Assembly (NCBI RefSeq): GCF_003051055.1
Contig: NZ_QAON01000009.1
Span: 62,001-126,000 of the forward strand
Reading direction: 5' to 3'
Length of the DNA: 64,000 nucleotides
Source: Agitococcus lubricus
Lineage (GTDB): Bacteria > Pseudomonadota > Gammaproteobacteria > Pseudomonadales > Moraxellaceae
The position numbers and the translations under genes were made by a program. Each line of letters opens with the position of its first letter. The stretch's first letter is position 1. Below the pieces are notes generated by a model. The model saw only the letters and a program-made list of their open reading frames with translations, was not told where the DNA came from and made no database searches. Below, in pieces: positions 56,804 to 64,000 of this stretch.

Positions 56804-57673
56804 GTGAAAAAAATGATGAATACGAAAAAAAAATTATTTTATGGGTCGCTGTTTTGGTGTTTATTGAGCGGGTGTAGTACGCTGATTGCAGATAAAGCAC
56901 AAGAAGCGGCCGAGACTTTTTCATCCAGTGTCTTAAATAGTGATGATCCTGCAACTGTTGCACAGGGGCTGCCAGCGTATTTATTGATGGTTGATGCTAT
57001 CGTCCAACAAAATCCTGAGCAGACGGCATTATTAAATTCAGCAGCTAGCTTAAATAGCGCTTATGCCAGTAGCCTTGCAATACAACCGCAGCAAATCCAA
57101 GCCCTGCATAACAAAGCATTAAAATATGCATTTGCTGCACTATGTTTGGAAAATACACTGCTTTGTCAGCCACGCCAACTCCCTATCGATACCTTTACGC
57201 AGGCCGTGCACTCGTTGAACGGTCAGCAAGTCAATACGATATTTACGACTGCAAGTACATGGGCGGCATGGATTCAGGCCAATAGTAGCGATTGGGGCGC
57301 AATTGCCGATTTAGCTCGCGTTGAACTGATGATGAAACGTGTTATTGAGTTAGAGCCTAGTTATCAACAAGGAAATGCTTATTTATATTTGGGCGTATTG
57401 GCGACCGTGTTGACGCCTGCATTAGGTGGCCGTCCAGAAGAAGGCAAGCGTTATTTTGAACAGGCTATTAGCCTGTCGAATGGTCATAATTTGATGGCAA
57501 AATTGTACTATGCCAAAAATTATGCTCGCGGTATTTTTGATAGAGAGCTACATGACCGTCTGTTAAATGAAGTGTTGGCCGCCGACCCTCATGCGAAAGA
57601 CTTGACTTTGAGCAATATTTTGGCACAGCAACAAGCGAAAGCGTTATTAGCGTCTGCGGATGATTACTTTTAA
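56804..57673 (+). CDS. TatT-type TRAP-associated lipoprotein (T component)
   Basis: A 289-residue lipoprotein: signal with lipobox LLSGC (Cys at about 24), then a mostly helical TPR-like body. The sequence LGVLATVLTPALGGRPEEGKRYFEQAISLSNGHNLMAKLYYAKNYAR is matched here only by pattern (about 195-245) to the TatT family that pairs with DctP-type binding proteins. The start is uncertain: GTG 56804, ATG 56813 or ATG 56816. The binding protein follows at 57793. Such proteins form a complex with the P subunit and may carry hydrophobic ligands to it. Confidence 0.8.
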   Translation: MKKMMNTKKKLFYGSLFWCLLSGCSTLIADKAQEAAETFSSSVLNSDDPATVAQGLPAYLLMVDAIVQQNPEQTALLNSAASLNSAYASSLAIQPQQIQALHNKALKYAFAALCLENTLLCQPRQLPIDTFTQAVHSLNGQQVNTIFTTASTWAAWIQANSSDWGAIADLARVELMMKRVIELEPSYQQGNAYLYLGVLATVLTPALGGRPEEGKRYFEQAISLSNGHNLMAKLYYAKNYARGIFDRELHDRLLNEVLAADPHAKDLTLSNILAQQQAKALLASADDYF

Positions 57674-57792
57674 GAAAATGCAGATAAGAGTAACTCCGTG
57701 GTTGCGTGTTTATCAGTATCATCGTATGCAGGTTATGTAAGCGCTGTCCGTATCAATCTACATTATTAGCTACAACAAAAGAGAGTTGAGGT

Positions 57793-58788
57793 ATGAATAA
57801 GTTTGTTTCCGCATTCGCATTGCTCATCATGGCGACTCCATTACAGGCGATGACCTTAAAAATAGCCACCTTATCGCCTGACGGTTCAGCATGGATGACT
57901 AAGATGCGTGCTGGAGCAGCAGAAATAGAAAATCGTACCCAAAAAAGAGTGTCGTTTAAATTTTATACGGGTGGCGTCATGGGGAATGATAAAGCCGTAT
58001 TAAATAAAATAAAAATTGGCCAATTACACGGAGGTGCGGTAACGGCGGGTAGTCTTTCAGACTTTTATAAAGATACGCAAGTGTATTCTATGCCGCTGAT
58101 GTTTAAAAACTTCAATGAAGTCGATTATGTGCGTACGAAATTTGACGCGGTAATTGCTAAGGGCTTAGAGCAGGGCGGAATGGTGAATTTTGGCTTTGCT
58201 GAAGCGGGCTTTGCTTATGCAATGTCGAAAACAGCCCCTATTCCATCCGTTGTTGAGTTGCGCAAACATAAAGTTTGGATTCCTGATAATGATATGCAGT
58301 CGGCAGAAACTCTCAAGGCGTTTCAGGTTAGTCCTATCCCGTTGTCTTTGGCAGATGTCTTGCCCAGTTTACAAACAGGAATTATTGATACAGTAGCTTC
58401 ATCGCCTATTGGTACGCTTGCTTTACAATGGCATACACAAGTGAAGTATCTGACCGATTTGCCATTGAGTTATATCGTGGGTGTGTTGGCCGTTGACCAA
58501 AAAGCATTTAATAAAATTGACCCAGCCGACCAGTTAATTGTCCGTGATATCATGCAACGGACATTCAAAGAAATAGATAAACAAAATCGTCAAGATAATT
58601 TAGAGGCCTTTAATACGCTAGTGAAGCAAGGTATTAAGGTGGTCAAACCGTCAGCACAAGAGTTATTGGCGTGGGAAAAAGATGCCGCCCTTGCATCTGA
58701 ACGTATTGAAAAAGCGGGGATTGTTAATCCATCTACCTTACAGTCTGTCCGTCAATACTTAAAAACCTATAAAGCGACGACAAAATAA
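57793..58788 (+). CDS. dctP: TRAP transporter substrate-binding protein (DctP)
   Basis: A 331-residue periplasmic binding protein with a signal peptide (about 1-19, ending LQA). TRAP-P pattern: LKIATLSPDGSAWMTKMRAGA, a GGVMGND loop, VYSMPLMFKNFNEV, and VDTVASSP-like ligand-loop residues near 205 (QTGIIDTVASSP). It delivers substrate to the QM membrane part. Its TAA overlaps the dctQ ATG by one base. In DctP proteins an Arg usually binds carboxylates. With a TatT partner, a hydrophobic ligand is an alternative. Confidence 0.92.
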   Translation: MNKFVSAFALLIMATPLQAMTLKIATLSPDGSAWMTKMRAGAAEIENRTQKRVSFKFYTGGVMGNDKAVLNKIKIGQLHGGAVTAGSLSDFYKDTQVYSMPLMFKNFNEVDYVRTKFDAVIAKGLEQGGMVNFGFAEAGFAYAMSKTAPIPSVVELRKHKVWIPDNDMQSAETLKAFQVSPIPLSLADVLPSLQTGIIDTVASSPIGTLALQWHTQVKYLTDLPLSYIVGVLAVDQKAFNKIDPADQLIVRDIMQRTFKEIDKQNRQDNLEAFNTLVKQGIKVVKPSAQELLAWEKDAALASERIEKAGIVNPSTLQSVRQYLKTYKATTK

Positions 58789-59288
58789 TGCTGTATATGA
58801 CACAAACGCTATTACGTTGCTTACACCGTTTGGAAGATGCTTTATTGGTCTCTCTGCTGTTTGTGATGATGAGCTTGGCTGTCACGCAAATTGTGCTACG
58901 TAATGGCTTTGATACGGGTATTTTATGGGCAGATGCTTTTTTAAGGGTGTCTGTGTTATGGATTGCACTGATTGGTGCCTTGGTTGCAACACGGCAAAAA
59001 CAACATATTCAGATTGATGTCTTATCTCGCTTTTTACCTGCCATCACTCGGTATATTGCGACTATCATGGTGAATGTATTTAGTGCCTTGGTTTGTGGTT
59101 TGTTGGCTTATTACTGCTTTGATTTTGTCAAAATGGAATACGAAGCCCCGAGCATGGCATTTGCGAATGTGCCGACATGGTTGTGTGAGGCTGTCATGCC
59201 TGTTGCATTTGGCTTCATGGCAGTGCGTTATTTTCTTCAAGCATTGGTATTAATATTTAACCCTGTAAAGACGGAATCCACGACGTGA
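58788..59288 (+). CDS. dctQ: TRAP transporter small permease (DctQ)
   Basis: A 166-residue inner membrane protein with four hydrophobic segments (about 17-38, 50-70, 88-112, 130-152), as in DctQ. It pairs with the large subunit DctM. It starts with one base overlap to dctP and ends in a four-base overlap (GTGA) with dctM. Confidence 0.92.
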   Translation: MLYMTQTLLRCLHRLEDALLVSLLFVMMSLAVTQIVLRNGFDTGILWADAFLRVSVLWIALIGALVATRQKQHIQIDVLSRFLPAITRYIATIMVNVFSALVCGLLAYYCFDFVKMEYEAPSMAFANVPTWLCEAVMPVAFGFMAVRYFLQALVLIFNPVKTESTT

Positions 59289-60562
59289 TCCTGAGTTTGA
59301 TGATTGTTTTACTGGTGATGGCGCTCTTAGGAGCGCCATTGTTTGTGGTCTTAGCAGGGGCAGCCGCACTGGGGTTTTATCATCAAGAAACCTCACTCAC
59401 GGTATTAGGTGTGGAGTTATATCGTCTAGTAGATACCCCCATTTTATTGGCCTTGCCATTATTTACGTTTGCGGGTTATTTGCTGGGAGAGGGGAATACA
59501 TCTCAACGTTTGGTGAGATTAATTCGGGCATTAATGGGTTGGATGCCCGGTGGCTTGGCGATTGTGGCGTTTTGTACTTGTGCATTTTTTACGGCCTTTA
59601 CAGGCGCGAGTGGGGCAACGATAGTCGCCTTAGGTGCATTGTTATATCCTGCCTTAAAACAAGCAGGGTATCCTGAGCGATTTTCTTTGGGTTTGGTCAC
59701 AACCTCTGGTTCTTTAGGCTTGTTACTACCACCTTCCTTGCCGTTAATTTTATATGCCATTATTGCACAACAACTCCCCCAAGGTTCTACGGTCAGCATA
59801 GAGGCGATGTTTAAAGCAGGCTTATTGCCAGCCTTAGTGATGATTGTGTTATTGTCGATATATGGCTATTGGGTGACTCGTCAACATCATGTGCCTTTAC
59901 AATCATTTTCATGGCAAGAGCTAAAAGGGGCAGCGATAGAAGCTAAATGGGAAATCCCATTACCTCTGTTTGTATTGGGCGGTATCTATAGTGGGATTTT
60001 TGCCGTGTCTGAAGCGGCAGCCGTGACGGCTTTATATGTCACGATAATGACGGTATTGATACATAGAGAAATTTCGCTCAAGCAACTTGTGCAAATTATG
60101 CGTGAATCGATGGTCATGGTTGGTGCTATTTTGCTGATTCTAGCGGTGGCGATGGCATTTACGAATTGGTTGATAGAAGCAGAAGTCCCCACCCAATTAT
60201 TTGATGTCGTAAAACAATATGTGGATAGTAAATGGACATTTTTGCTGTTACTGAATCTCTTTTTGCTTATTCTGGGTTGTTTTTTAGATATCTTCTCGGC
60301 ATTGGTGATTATGGTGCCGTTGTTGTTGCCTATAGCCGTCGGCTATGGGATTGACCCGATACATTTAGGGATTATCTTTTTGGCAAATATGGAGTTGGGT
60401 TATTGTACGCCGCCTGTTGGCATGAATTTAATGATTGCGAGCTATCGCTTCAAAAAATCCATGACCGAGTTATATCACACCACCATTCCTTTTTTGTTAG
60501 TATTGATGGTCGCCGTATTGATTATTACTTATTGGCCTTGGTTGAGCTTGGCTCTGCTTTGA
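59285..60562 (+). CDS. dctM: TRAP transporter large permease (DctM)
   Basis: A 425-residue inner membrane protein with about 12 hydrophobic segments. TRAP-M pattern motifs are ASGATIVALGALLYP, GLVTTSGSLGLLLPPSLPLILYA and ANMELGYCTPPVGMNLMIAS. It is driven by the Na gradient in known members. It starts at GTG 59285, overlapping the dctQ stop. Its last 38 bases overlap the convergent gene at 60525. Confidence 0.93.
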   Translation: MILSLMIVLLVMALLGAPLFVVLAGAAALGFYHQETSLTVLGVELYRLVDTPILLALPLFTFAGYLLGEGNTSQRLVRLIRALMGWMPGGLAIVAFCTCAFFTAFTGASGATIVALGALLYPALKQAGYPERFSLGLVTTSGSLGLLLPPSLPLILYAIIAQQLPQGSTVSIEAMFKAGLLPALVMIVLLSIYGYWVTRQHHVPLQSFSWQELKGAAIEAKWEIPLPLFVLGGIYSGIFAVSEAAAVTALYVTIMTVLIHREISLKQLVQIMRESMVMVGAILLILAVAMAFTNWLIEAEVPTQLFDVVKQYVDSKWTFLLLLNLFLLILGCFLDIFSALVIMVPLLLPIAVGYGIDPIHLGIIFLANMELGYCTPPVGMNLMIASYRFKKSMTELYHTTIPFLLVLMVAVLIITYWPWLSLALL

Positions 60563-61292
60563 CAAGATACGGTGCACAAAGCGCTCGAATACTGTCATCC
60601 GACAAATCAATCAGTGGGCAAAAGTTAGACATTCTATTTTTTAGTCCGATGAGTGAAAAAACATACACTTTTTCTTTGGCACGTGTGTTTTCGCCTCGCC
60701 AAGATAAACTGCTATTGACGGCTTTAATGACTTGTTTTTGGCCATCTAACGACAGTTCAGGCCACAAGAATACACCCATTTTGATAATACTGTGTAAAAT
60801 ATCAATTTCATACGGCCCGAGTGCTTGTGATTTGGCAAGGAGATGTTCTAATTCTTTGTCGACCTCTCCGATAAGTGCTTTGAATTGGGCGTAGTCATGA
60901 TAATGGTAAGCCCAATTAGGGCGTTGTGTTAACGCAACACGATAGTGTTCTTTGATGCGCTTTATGAGTTCAATACGTTGGTTGCTGGCGATTGATGGGT
61001 CATAAAATAATTGCCATGATAACAAATGTGCCATTTTAAGACGGTAATCGCTGTTATAAGGCACTAGTCTAATGGCACGCTCACTATTGCTTATCGCATT
61101 TGTATAGTCTTGAATGGAAGGATAAAACTGCGGATTTTCTTGTTTTTGAAAATTCCATGCTTCTAGATAGCCATTTGCGCGAAAATAAAACCATGCGCCT
61201 AACAAACTACACGCACTCCAAAGAATCATACTGAGTGTCAATATCAAGAGACAAGAACGTATTAATGGGGAGCTTAAACGAAATAAAGTCAT
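60525..61292 (-). CDS. TPR-like membrane-anchored hypothetical protein
   Basis: A 255-residue protein with one N-terminal membrane segment (about 12-35) and a helical repeat body with TPR-like spacing (AISNSERAIRLVPYNSDYRLKMAHLLSW, HYRVALTQRPNWAYHYHDYAQFKAL). It would lie in the periplasm anchored to the inner membrane. It overlaps dctM convergently by 38 bases. It loosely recalls VpsP-type polysaccharide proteins, but I cannot support that. Function unknown. Confidence 0.7.
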   Translation of the reverse strand: MTLFRLSSPLIRSCLLILTLSMILWSACSLLGAWFYFRANGYLEAWNFQKQENPQFYPSIQDYTNAISNSERAIRLVPYNSDYRLKMAHLLSWQLFYDPSIASNQRIELIKRIKEHYRVALTQRPNWAYHYHDYAQFKALIGEVDKELEHLLAKSQALGPYEIDILHSIIKMGVFLWPELSLDGQKQVIKAVNSSLSWRGENTRAKEKVYVFSLIGLKNRMSNFCPLIDLSDDSIRALCAPYLVKAEPSSTKANK

Positions 61293-61523
61293 AATCTTGA
61301 CAGGTTAAAAAGAAATTAGTCCGCTATATACCATAACTTTTCAGCTTTTGTTAGTTAGTATCTTTTATCGGCAAGGAAATTCCCGTACAATGCTCGCCCT
61401 TTGAAGGCTGTTGCCTAGATAAGTCTACTATCTGAGCAGTGTTTCTCTCTTTTTGGTCATACAGTCATTTAGGCCAAATCGAAGAACATGTAGCCTTAAC
61501 TTTGTTTTTGTGGAATAAACATT

Positions 61524-61766
61524 ATGGTCGTTATTCGTTTAGCTCGTGGCGGTGCCAAAAAGCGTCCTTTTTACCAAGTTGTTGTAACCGATAGCCGTAA
61601 CGCACGTGATGGTCGTTTTATCGAACGTATTGGCTTTTTCAATCCTGTGGCCCAAGGTGCAGCAGAGCCAGTTCGTGTGGATATGGACCGTTATAACTAT
61701 TGGGTAAGTACAGGTGCACAACCTTCTGAGCGTGTTGCACAATTAGTCAAGGCTTCCGCAGCTTAA
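61524..61766 (+). CDS. rpsP: 30S ribosomal protein S16
   Basis: An 80-residue protein starting [25 protein letters not shown], as in S16. It binds 16S rRNA. It is first in the rpsP-rimM-trmD-rplS operon; rimM follows after 80 bases. Confidence 0.98.
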   Translation: MVVIRLARGGAKKRPFYQVVVTDSRNARDGRFIERIGFFNPVAQGAAEPVRVDMDRYNYWVSTGAQPSERVAQLVKASAA

Positions 61767-61846
61767 GACCTTGTTGTAAGTACTGATTTATTGTCGTTGT
61801 TAAGGCAATAAAGTGACCAATCTTGACTGTAAAAGGCATCGTCATC

Positions 61847-62383
61847 ATGGCAAATATTCCGCCATCTGACCAGCTATTAAGCATTGGGCGGATTCAATCT
61901 GCGTATGGCATTAAAGGGTGGGTCTGGGTGTACTCAAATACCGACCCAACAGATAATGTGTTTGCTTATGCGCCTTGGTATTTGCAGCTTGGTGATAGCT
62001 GGCGGCAGATAGATGTGCTGGATTGGCGAGTGCAGGGTAAAGGGTTAGTGTGTCGTTTGGATGGATGTACAGACCGTAATGCGGCTGAAGCCTTACACGG
62101 TGCTGTTATTTGGACAGCGAAAACAAATCTGCCTGATTTGCCCGAAGGGGATTATTACTGGTCGGATTTAGTCGATTGTCATGTGTGGACAATAGATAAC
62201 CAGTATTTGGGGTTGGTTGATAGCTTGATGGAAACCGGTGCCAATGATGTCTTAGTGGTTAAACCAGCCACTGGCAGTCTTGACCGTCAAGAGCGCTTAA
62301 TTCCGTGGATTCCTGAACAAGTCGTCACGTCTGTTGATATCGTAGGCAGACGAATTACGGTAGATTGGGATATCGACTTTTAA
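61847..62383 (+). CDS. rimM: 16S rRNA-processing protein RimM
   Basis: A 178-residue protein: N-terminal RimM domain (LSIGRIQSAYGIKGWVWVYSNTDP) and C-terminal PRC-barrel (GDYYWSDLVDCHVW, LIPWIPEQVV, VDWDIDF). It binds S19 and helps mature the 30S head. A TTG at 61823 is in frame, but the ATG at 61847 matches the usual family start and follows AAAAGG. Confidence 0.96.
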   Translation: MANIPPSDQLLSIGRIQSAYGIKGWVWVYSNTDPTDNVFAYAPWYLQLGDSWRQIDVLDWRVQGKGLVCRLDGCTDRNAAEALHGAVIWTAKTNLPDLPEGDYYWSDLVDCHVWTIDNQYLGLVDSLMETGANDVLVVKPATGSLDRQERLIPWIPEQVVTSVDIVGRRITVDWDIDF

Positions 62384-62433
62384 CAAAACCAACTCAACAC
62401 AGACGTCTTGATGTGGTGTCTTAGGTAAAAACG

Positions 62434-63201
62434 ATGTGGTTTGGCATCATTAGCCTATTTCCTGATATGTTTCAGGCGATTAGCCAGTATGGCATGACAG
62501 GCCGCGCAGTGAGTCAAGCACTGATTCGTTTAGAGACATGGAATCCGCGTGACTTTACGGTAGATAACTATCGTCGTGTTGATGAGCGCCCTTATGGGGG
62601 CGGGCCAGGTATGGTCATGCTCATCGAGCCGCTGAGTAAAGCGGTAGCAGCCGCCAAAGCTCGTGCAGCCGAGTTAGGTATTGATGCGCCTGTTATTTAT
62701 TTGTCGCCGCAAGGTCGTCAATTTGACGAGCGTGCGACCGCAGACTTAGGTCAGCATCAAGGTCTGATTTTATTATGCGGACGTTATGAAGGTATTGATG
62801 AGCGCTTTATCGAGCGTTGGGTTGATGCCGAATGGTCAATTGGTGACTATGTCTTGTCAGGTGGCGAATTGCCTGCGATGGTCATGATTGATGCTATCAG
62901 TCGTCGCATTGAAGGGGTGTTGGGTCATCAACAGTCTGCGGAGCAAGATTCTTTTGCGACGGGATTGTTGGATTGTCCTCATTACACCCGTCCAGAGGTA
63001 TATGACGGAAGTGCAGTACCTGCCGTGTTGTTGTCGGGCGACCATGCTGCGATTCAACGGTGGCGCTGGCGTGAAAGTTTGAAACGTACCCTGCAACGAC
63101 GACCAGATTTATTACGCACGGCATCCTTAAATGCCGAGCAACGTCGACTTTTGACTCAACTTCAACAAGAGATTAAAAGCGACGCAATTGGGTCAGCCTA
63201 A
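62434..63201 (+). CDS. trmD: tRNA (guanine-37-N1) methyltransferase
   Basis: A 255-residue SPOUT enzyme that methylates G37 next to the anticodon. It has [13 protein letters not shown], the trefoil-knot motifs [21 protein letters not shown] and [14 protein letters not shown], and the Pro-rich PYGGGPGM loop. Length is typical. It lies between rimM and rplS in the conserved operon. Confidence 0.98.
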   Translation: MWFGIISLFPDMFQAISQYGMTGRAVSQALIRLETWNPRDFTVDNYRRVDERPYGGGPGMVMLIEPLSKAVAAAKARAAELGIDAPVIYLSPQGRQFDERATADLGQHQGLILLCGRYEGIDERFIERWVDAEWSIGDYVLSGGELPAMVMIDAISRRIEGVLGHQQSAEQDSFATGLLDCPHYTRPEVYDGSAVPAVLLSGDHAAIQRWRWRESLKRTLQRRPDLLRTASLNAEQRRLLTQLQQEIKSDAIGSA

Positions 63202-63319
63202 TTAGGCTGTGACAATCACAGTTATATGCGCCGAGTGCAAGTAGCTCTTGTTAACTCATAGCCTCTGTAACCACGAATTGCTTATTTATCAAAGCGTTCG
63301 TATTCTTAGGAGTTCTACC

Positions 63320-63688
63320 ATGAGTGGTAAGCATCCCATCATTCAGAGCATTGAACAGGCTCAAATGAAACAAAACGTACCAGCTTTTGGTGCAGGTGAC
63401 ACCGTTGTTGTCCAAGTGAAAGTAAAAGAAGGTGACCGCGAGCGTTTACAGGCCTACGAAGGTGTTGTAATTGCTAAGAAAAATGCAGGTTTGAACTCTG
63501 CATTTACCGTACGTAAAATTTCGAATGGCGTAGGTGTAGAACGTGTATTCCAAACACATTCACCATTAGTTGCTGCGATTGAAGTGAAACGTCGTGGTGA
63601 TGTGCGTCGTGCTAAGTTGTACTACTTACGTGATCGTACAGGTAAATCTGCCCGTATTAAAGAGAAGTTGGTTGCTCGCACAAAATAA
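63320..63688 (+). CDS. rplS: 50S ribosomal protein L19
   Basis: A 122-residue protein: [30 protein letters not shown] and FTVRKIS, as in L19, at the 30S-50S interface. The ATG at 63320 is preceded by AGGAG. A longer frame to 63248 is not needed. A strong terminator ends the operon 17 bases later. Confidence 0.98.
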   Translation: MSGKHPIIQSIEQAQMKQNVPAFGAGDTVVVQVKVKEGDRERLQAYEGVVIAKKNAGLNSAFTVRKISNGVGVERVFQTHSPLVAAIEVKRRGDVRRAKLYYLRDRTGKSARIKEKLVARTK

Positions 63689-63705
63689 GTGCCGCGCCAG
63701 TTTTG

Positions 63706-63736
63706 AAAAAAAGCGACGTTTAGCGTCGCTTTTTTT
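63706..63736 (+). terminator. Rho-independent terminator of the rpsP operon
   Basis: AAAAAAAGCGACG (63706-63718) pairs with CGTCGCTTTTTTT (63724-63736) around TTTAG. Confidence 0.92.
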
Positions 63737-63852
63737 ATGGACAATGTTTGGGTTTATGGTTGCTAGCTACTGAGGAATTAGCGATAGTAGAGGCTATTAC
63801 GCAAGACGACTTCAAGCACTCAATCACCTTAGCCCTCAATCAGTACCTAAAG

Positions 63853-64000
63853 ATGTCAACTGTTACGCCCAATAAACCCAAAAATACCCGTCAGCGTCGT
63901 CCTAAAACACGTCAACTTGCGCCCGTCCCTTTAGCAGACAATCCCATAGAACGCGAGCTGCAATGGTTGCGTGACCGTTTAATTGCGCAGGCACTCAGTC
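63853..64000 (+). CDS. Start of an unknown gene cut by the window edge
   Basis: About 49 codons are visible from the ATG at 63853 to the end of the window. The product begins with a Lys/Arg/Thr/Pro-rich tail (MSTVTPNKPKNTRQRRPKTRQL) and then NPIERELQWLRDRLIAQ, a helical segment. The same frame is open upstream to the rplS terminator, so an earlier TTG start cannot be excluded. No family can be assigned from this fragment. Confidence 0.5.
   Translation, partial: MSTVTPNKPKNTRQRRPKTRQLAPVPLADNPIERELQWLRDRLIAQALS

Overview
The window looks like chromosomal DNA of a moderately AT-rich gammaproteobacterium. The marker loci are typical of Pseudomonadales: rplU-rpmA-obgE followed directly by proB, ispB divergent from rplU, rpsP-rimM-trmD-rplS, pepA-holC divergent from lptF-lptG, and a valS gene with its own terminator. 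A Moraxellaceae-like host is my best guess, inferred from gene order and protein flavour only. No rRNA, CRISPR array, intact insertion sequence or prophage is visible.

Layout. (1) 1-6.4 kb: the tail of an unknown gene, a lipocalin/tocopherol-cyclase-like protein, a membrane hybrid histidine kinase and a CHASE2-class III nucleotidyl cyclase. (2) 6.5-14 kb: two related oxidation modules. Each pairs a Baeyer-Villiger-type flavin monooxygenase and a short-chain dehydrogenase with a divergent TetR regulator; the first also has an alpha/beta hydrolase. Both divergent promoter regions carry two copies of a similar 16-bp inverted repeat (GAyrAC-N4-GTyGTC), so the modules look like copies with related control. 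(3) 14-18.8 kb: a divergent efflux locus with TetR and TolC on one strand and an EmrA/EmrB-type pair on the other, with a 16-bp palindromic operator over the pump promoter. (4) 18.9-24 kb: a cytosolic PAS-GAF-PAS hybrid kinase and malic enzyme MaeB. (5) 24.6-32 kb: accessory-looking genes. These are an unknown soluble protein, a small L7/L12-CTD-like membrane protein with PhzF, a GTPase-like P-loop NTPase with a tail-anchored partner, an outer-membrane barrel protein, and an AT-rich two-gene unit (AAA ATPase plus TOPRIM-like protein) that resembles anti-phage ATPase/nuclease pairs.

(6) 32-44 kb: valS, two unknown genes, a REP-like repeat, a VapBC toxin-antitoxin locus whose toxin gene is frameshifted, then an AsmA-like gene, holC and pepA, with lptFG divergent. 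(7) 44-51 kb: a PP2C phosphatase with a tail-anchored partner, a hydrolase-fold protein, ispB, rplU-rpmA-obgE-proB, seven copies of a 7-bp tandem repeat, and tRNA-Arg(ACG) and tRNA-Ser(GCT). (8) 51.9-55.8 kb: a three-gene exopolysaccharide export core (barrel protein, short Wza/GumB-like protein, Wzc-like tyrosine kinase) closed by a strong terminator, followed by a small Ala/Pro lipoprotein. (9) 56.8-61.3 kb: a TatT-DctP-DctQ-DctM TRAP transporter and a convergent TPR-like membrane protein. (10) 61.5 kb to the end: rpsP-rimM-trmD-rplS with a terminator, then the start of an unknown gene cut by the window edge.

The strongest candidates for something little described are the ATPase/TOPRIM pair at 30.1-32.0 kb, the GTPase/tail-anchored pair at 27.1-28.8 kb, and the duplicated monooxygenase modules with shared operator architecture. 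All functions are read from motifs and context; no database search was run.
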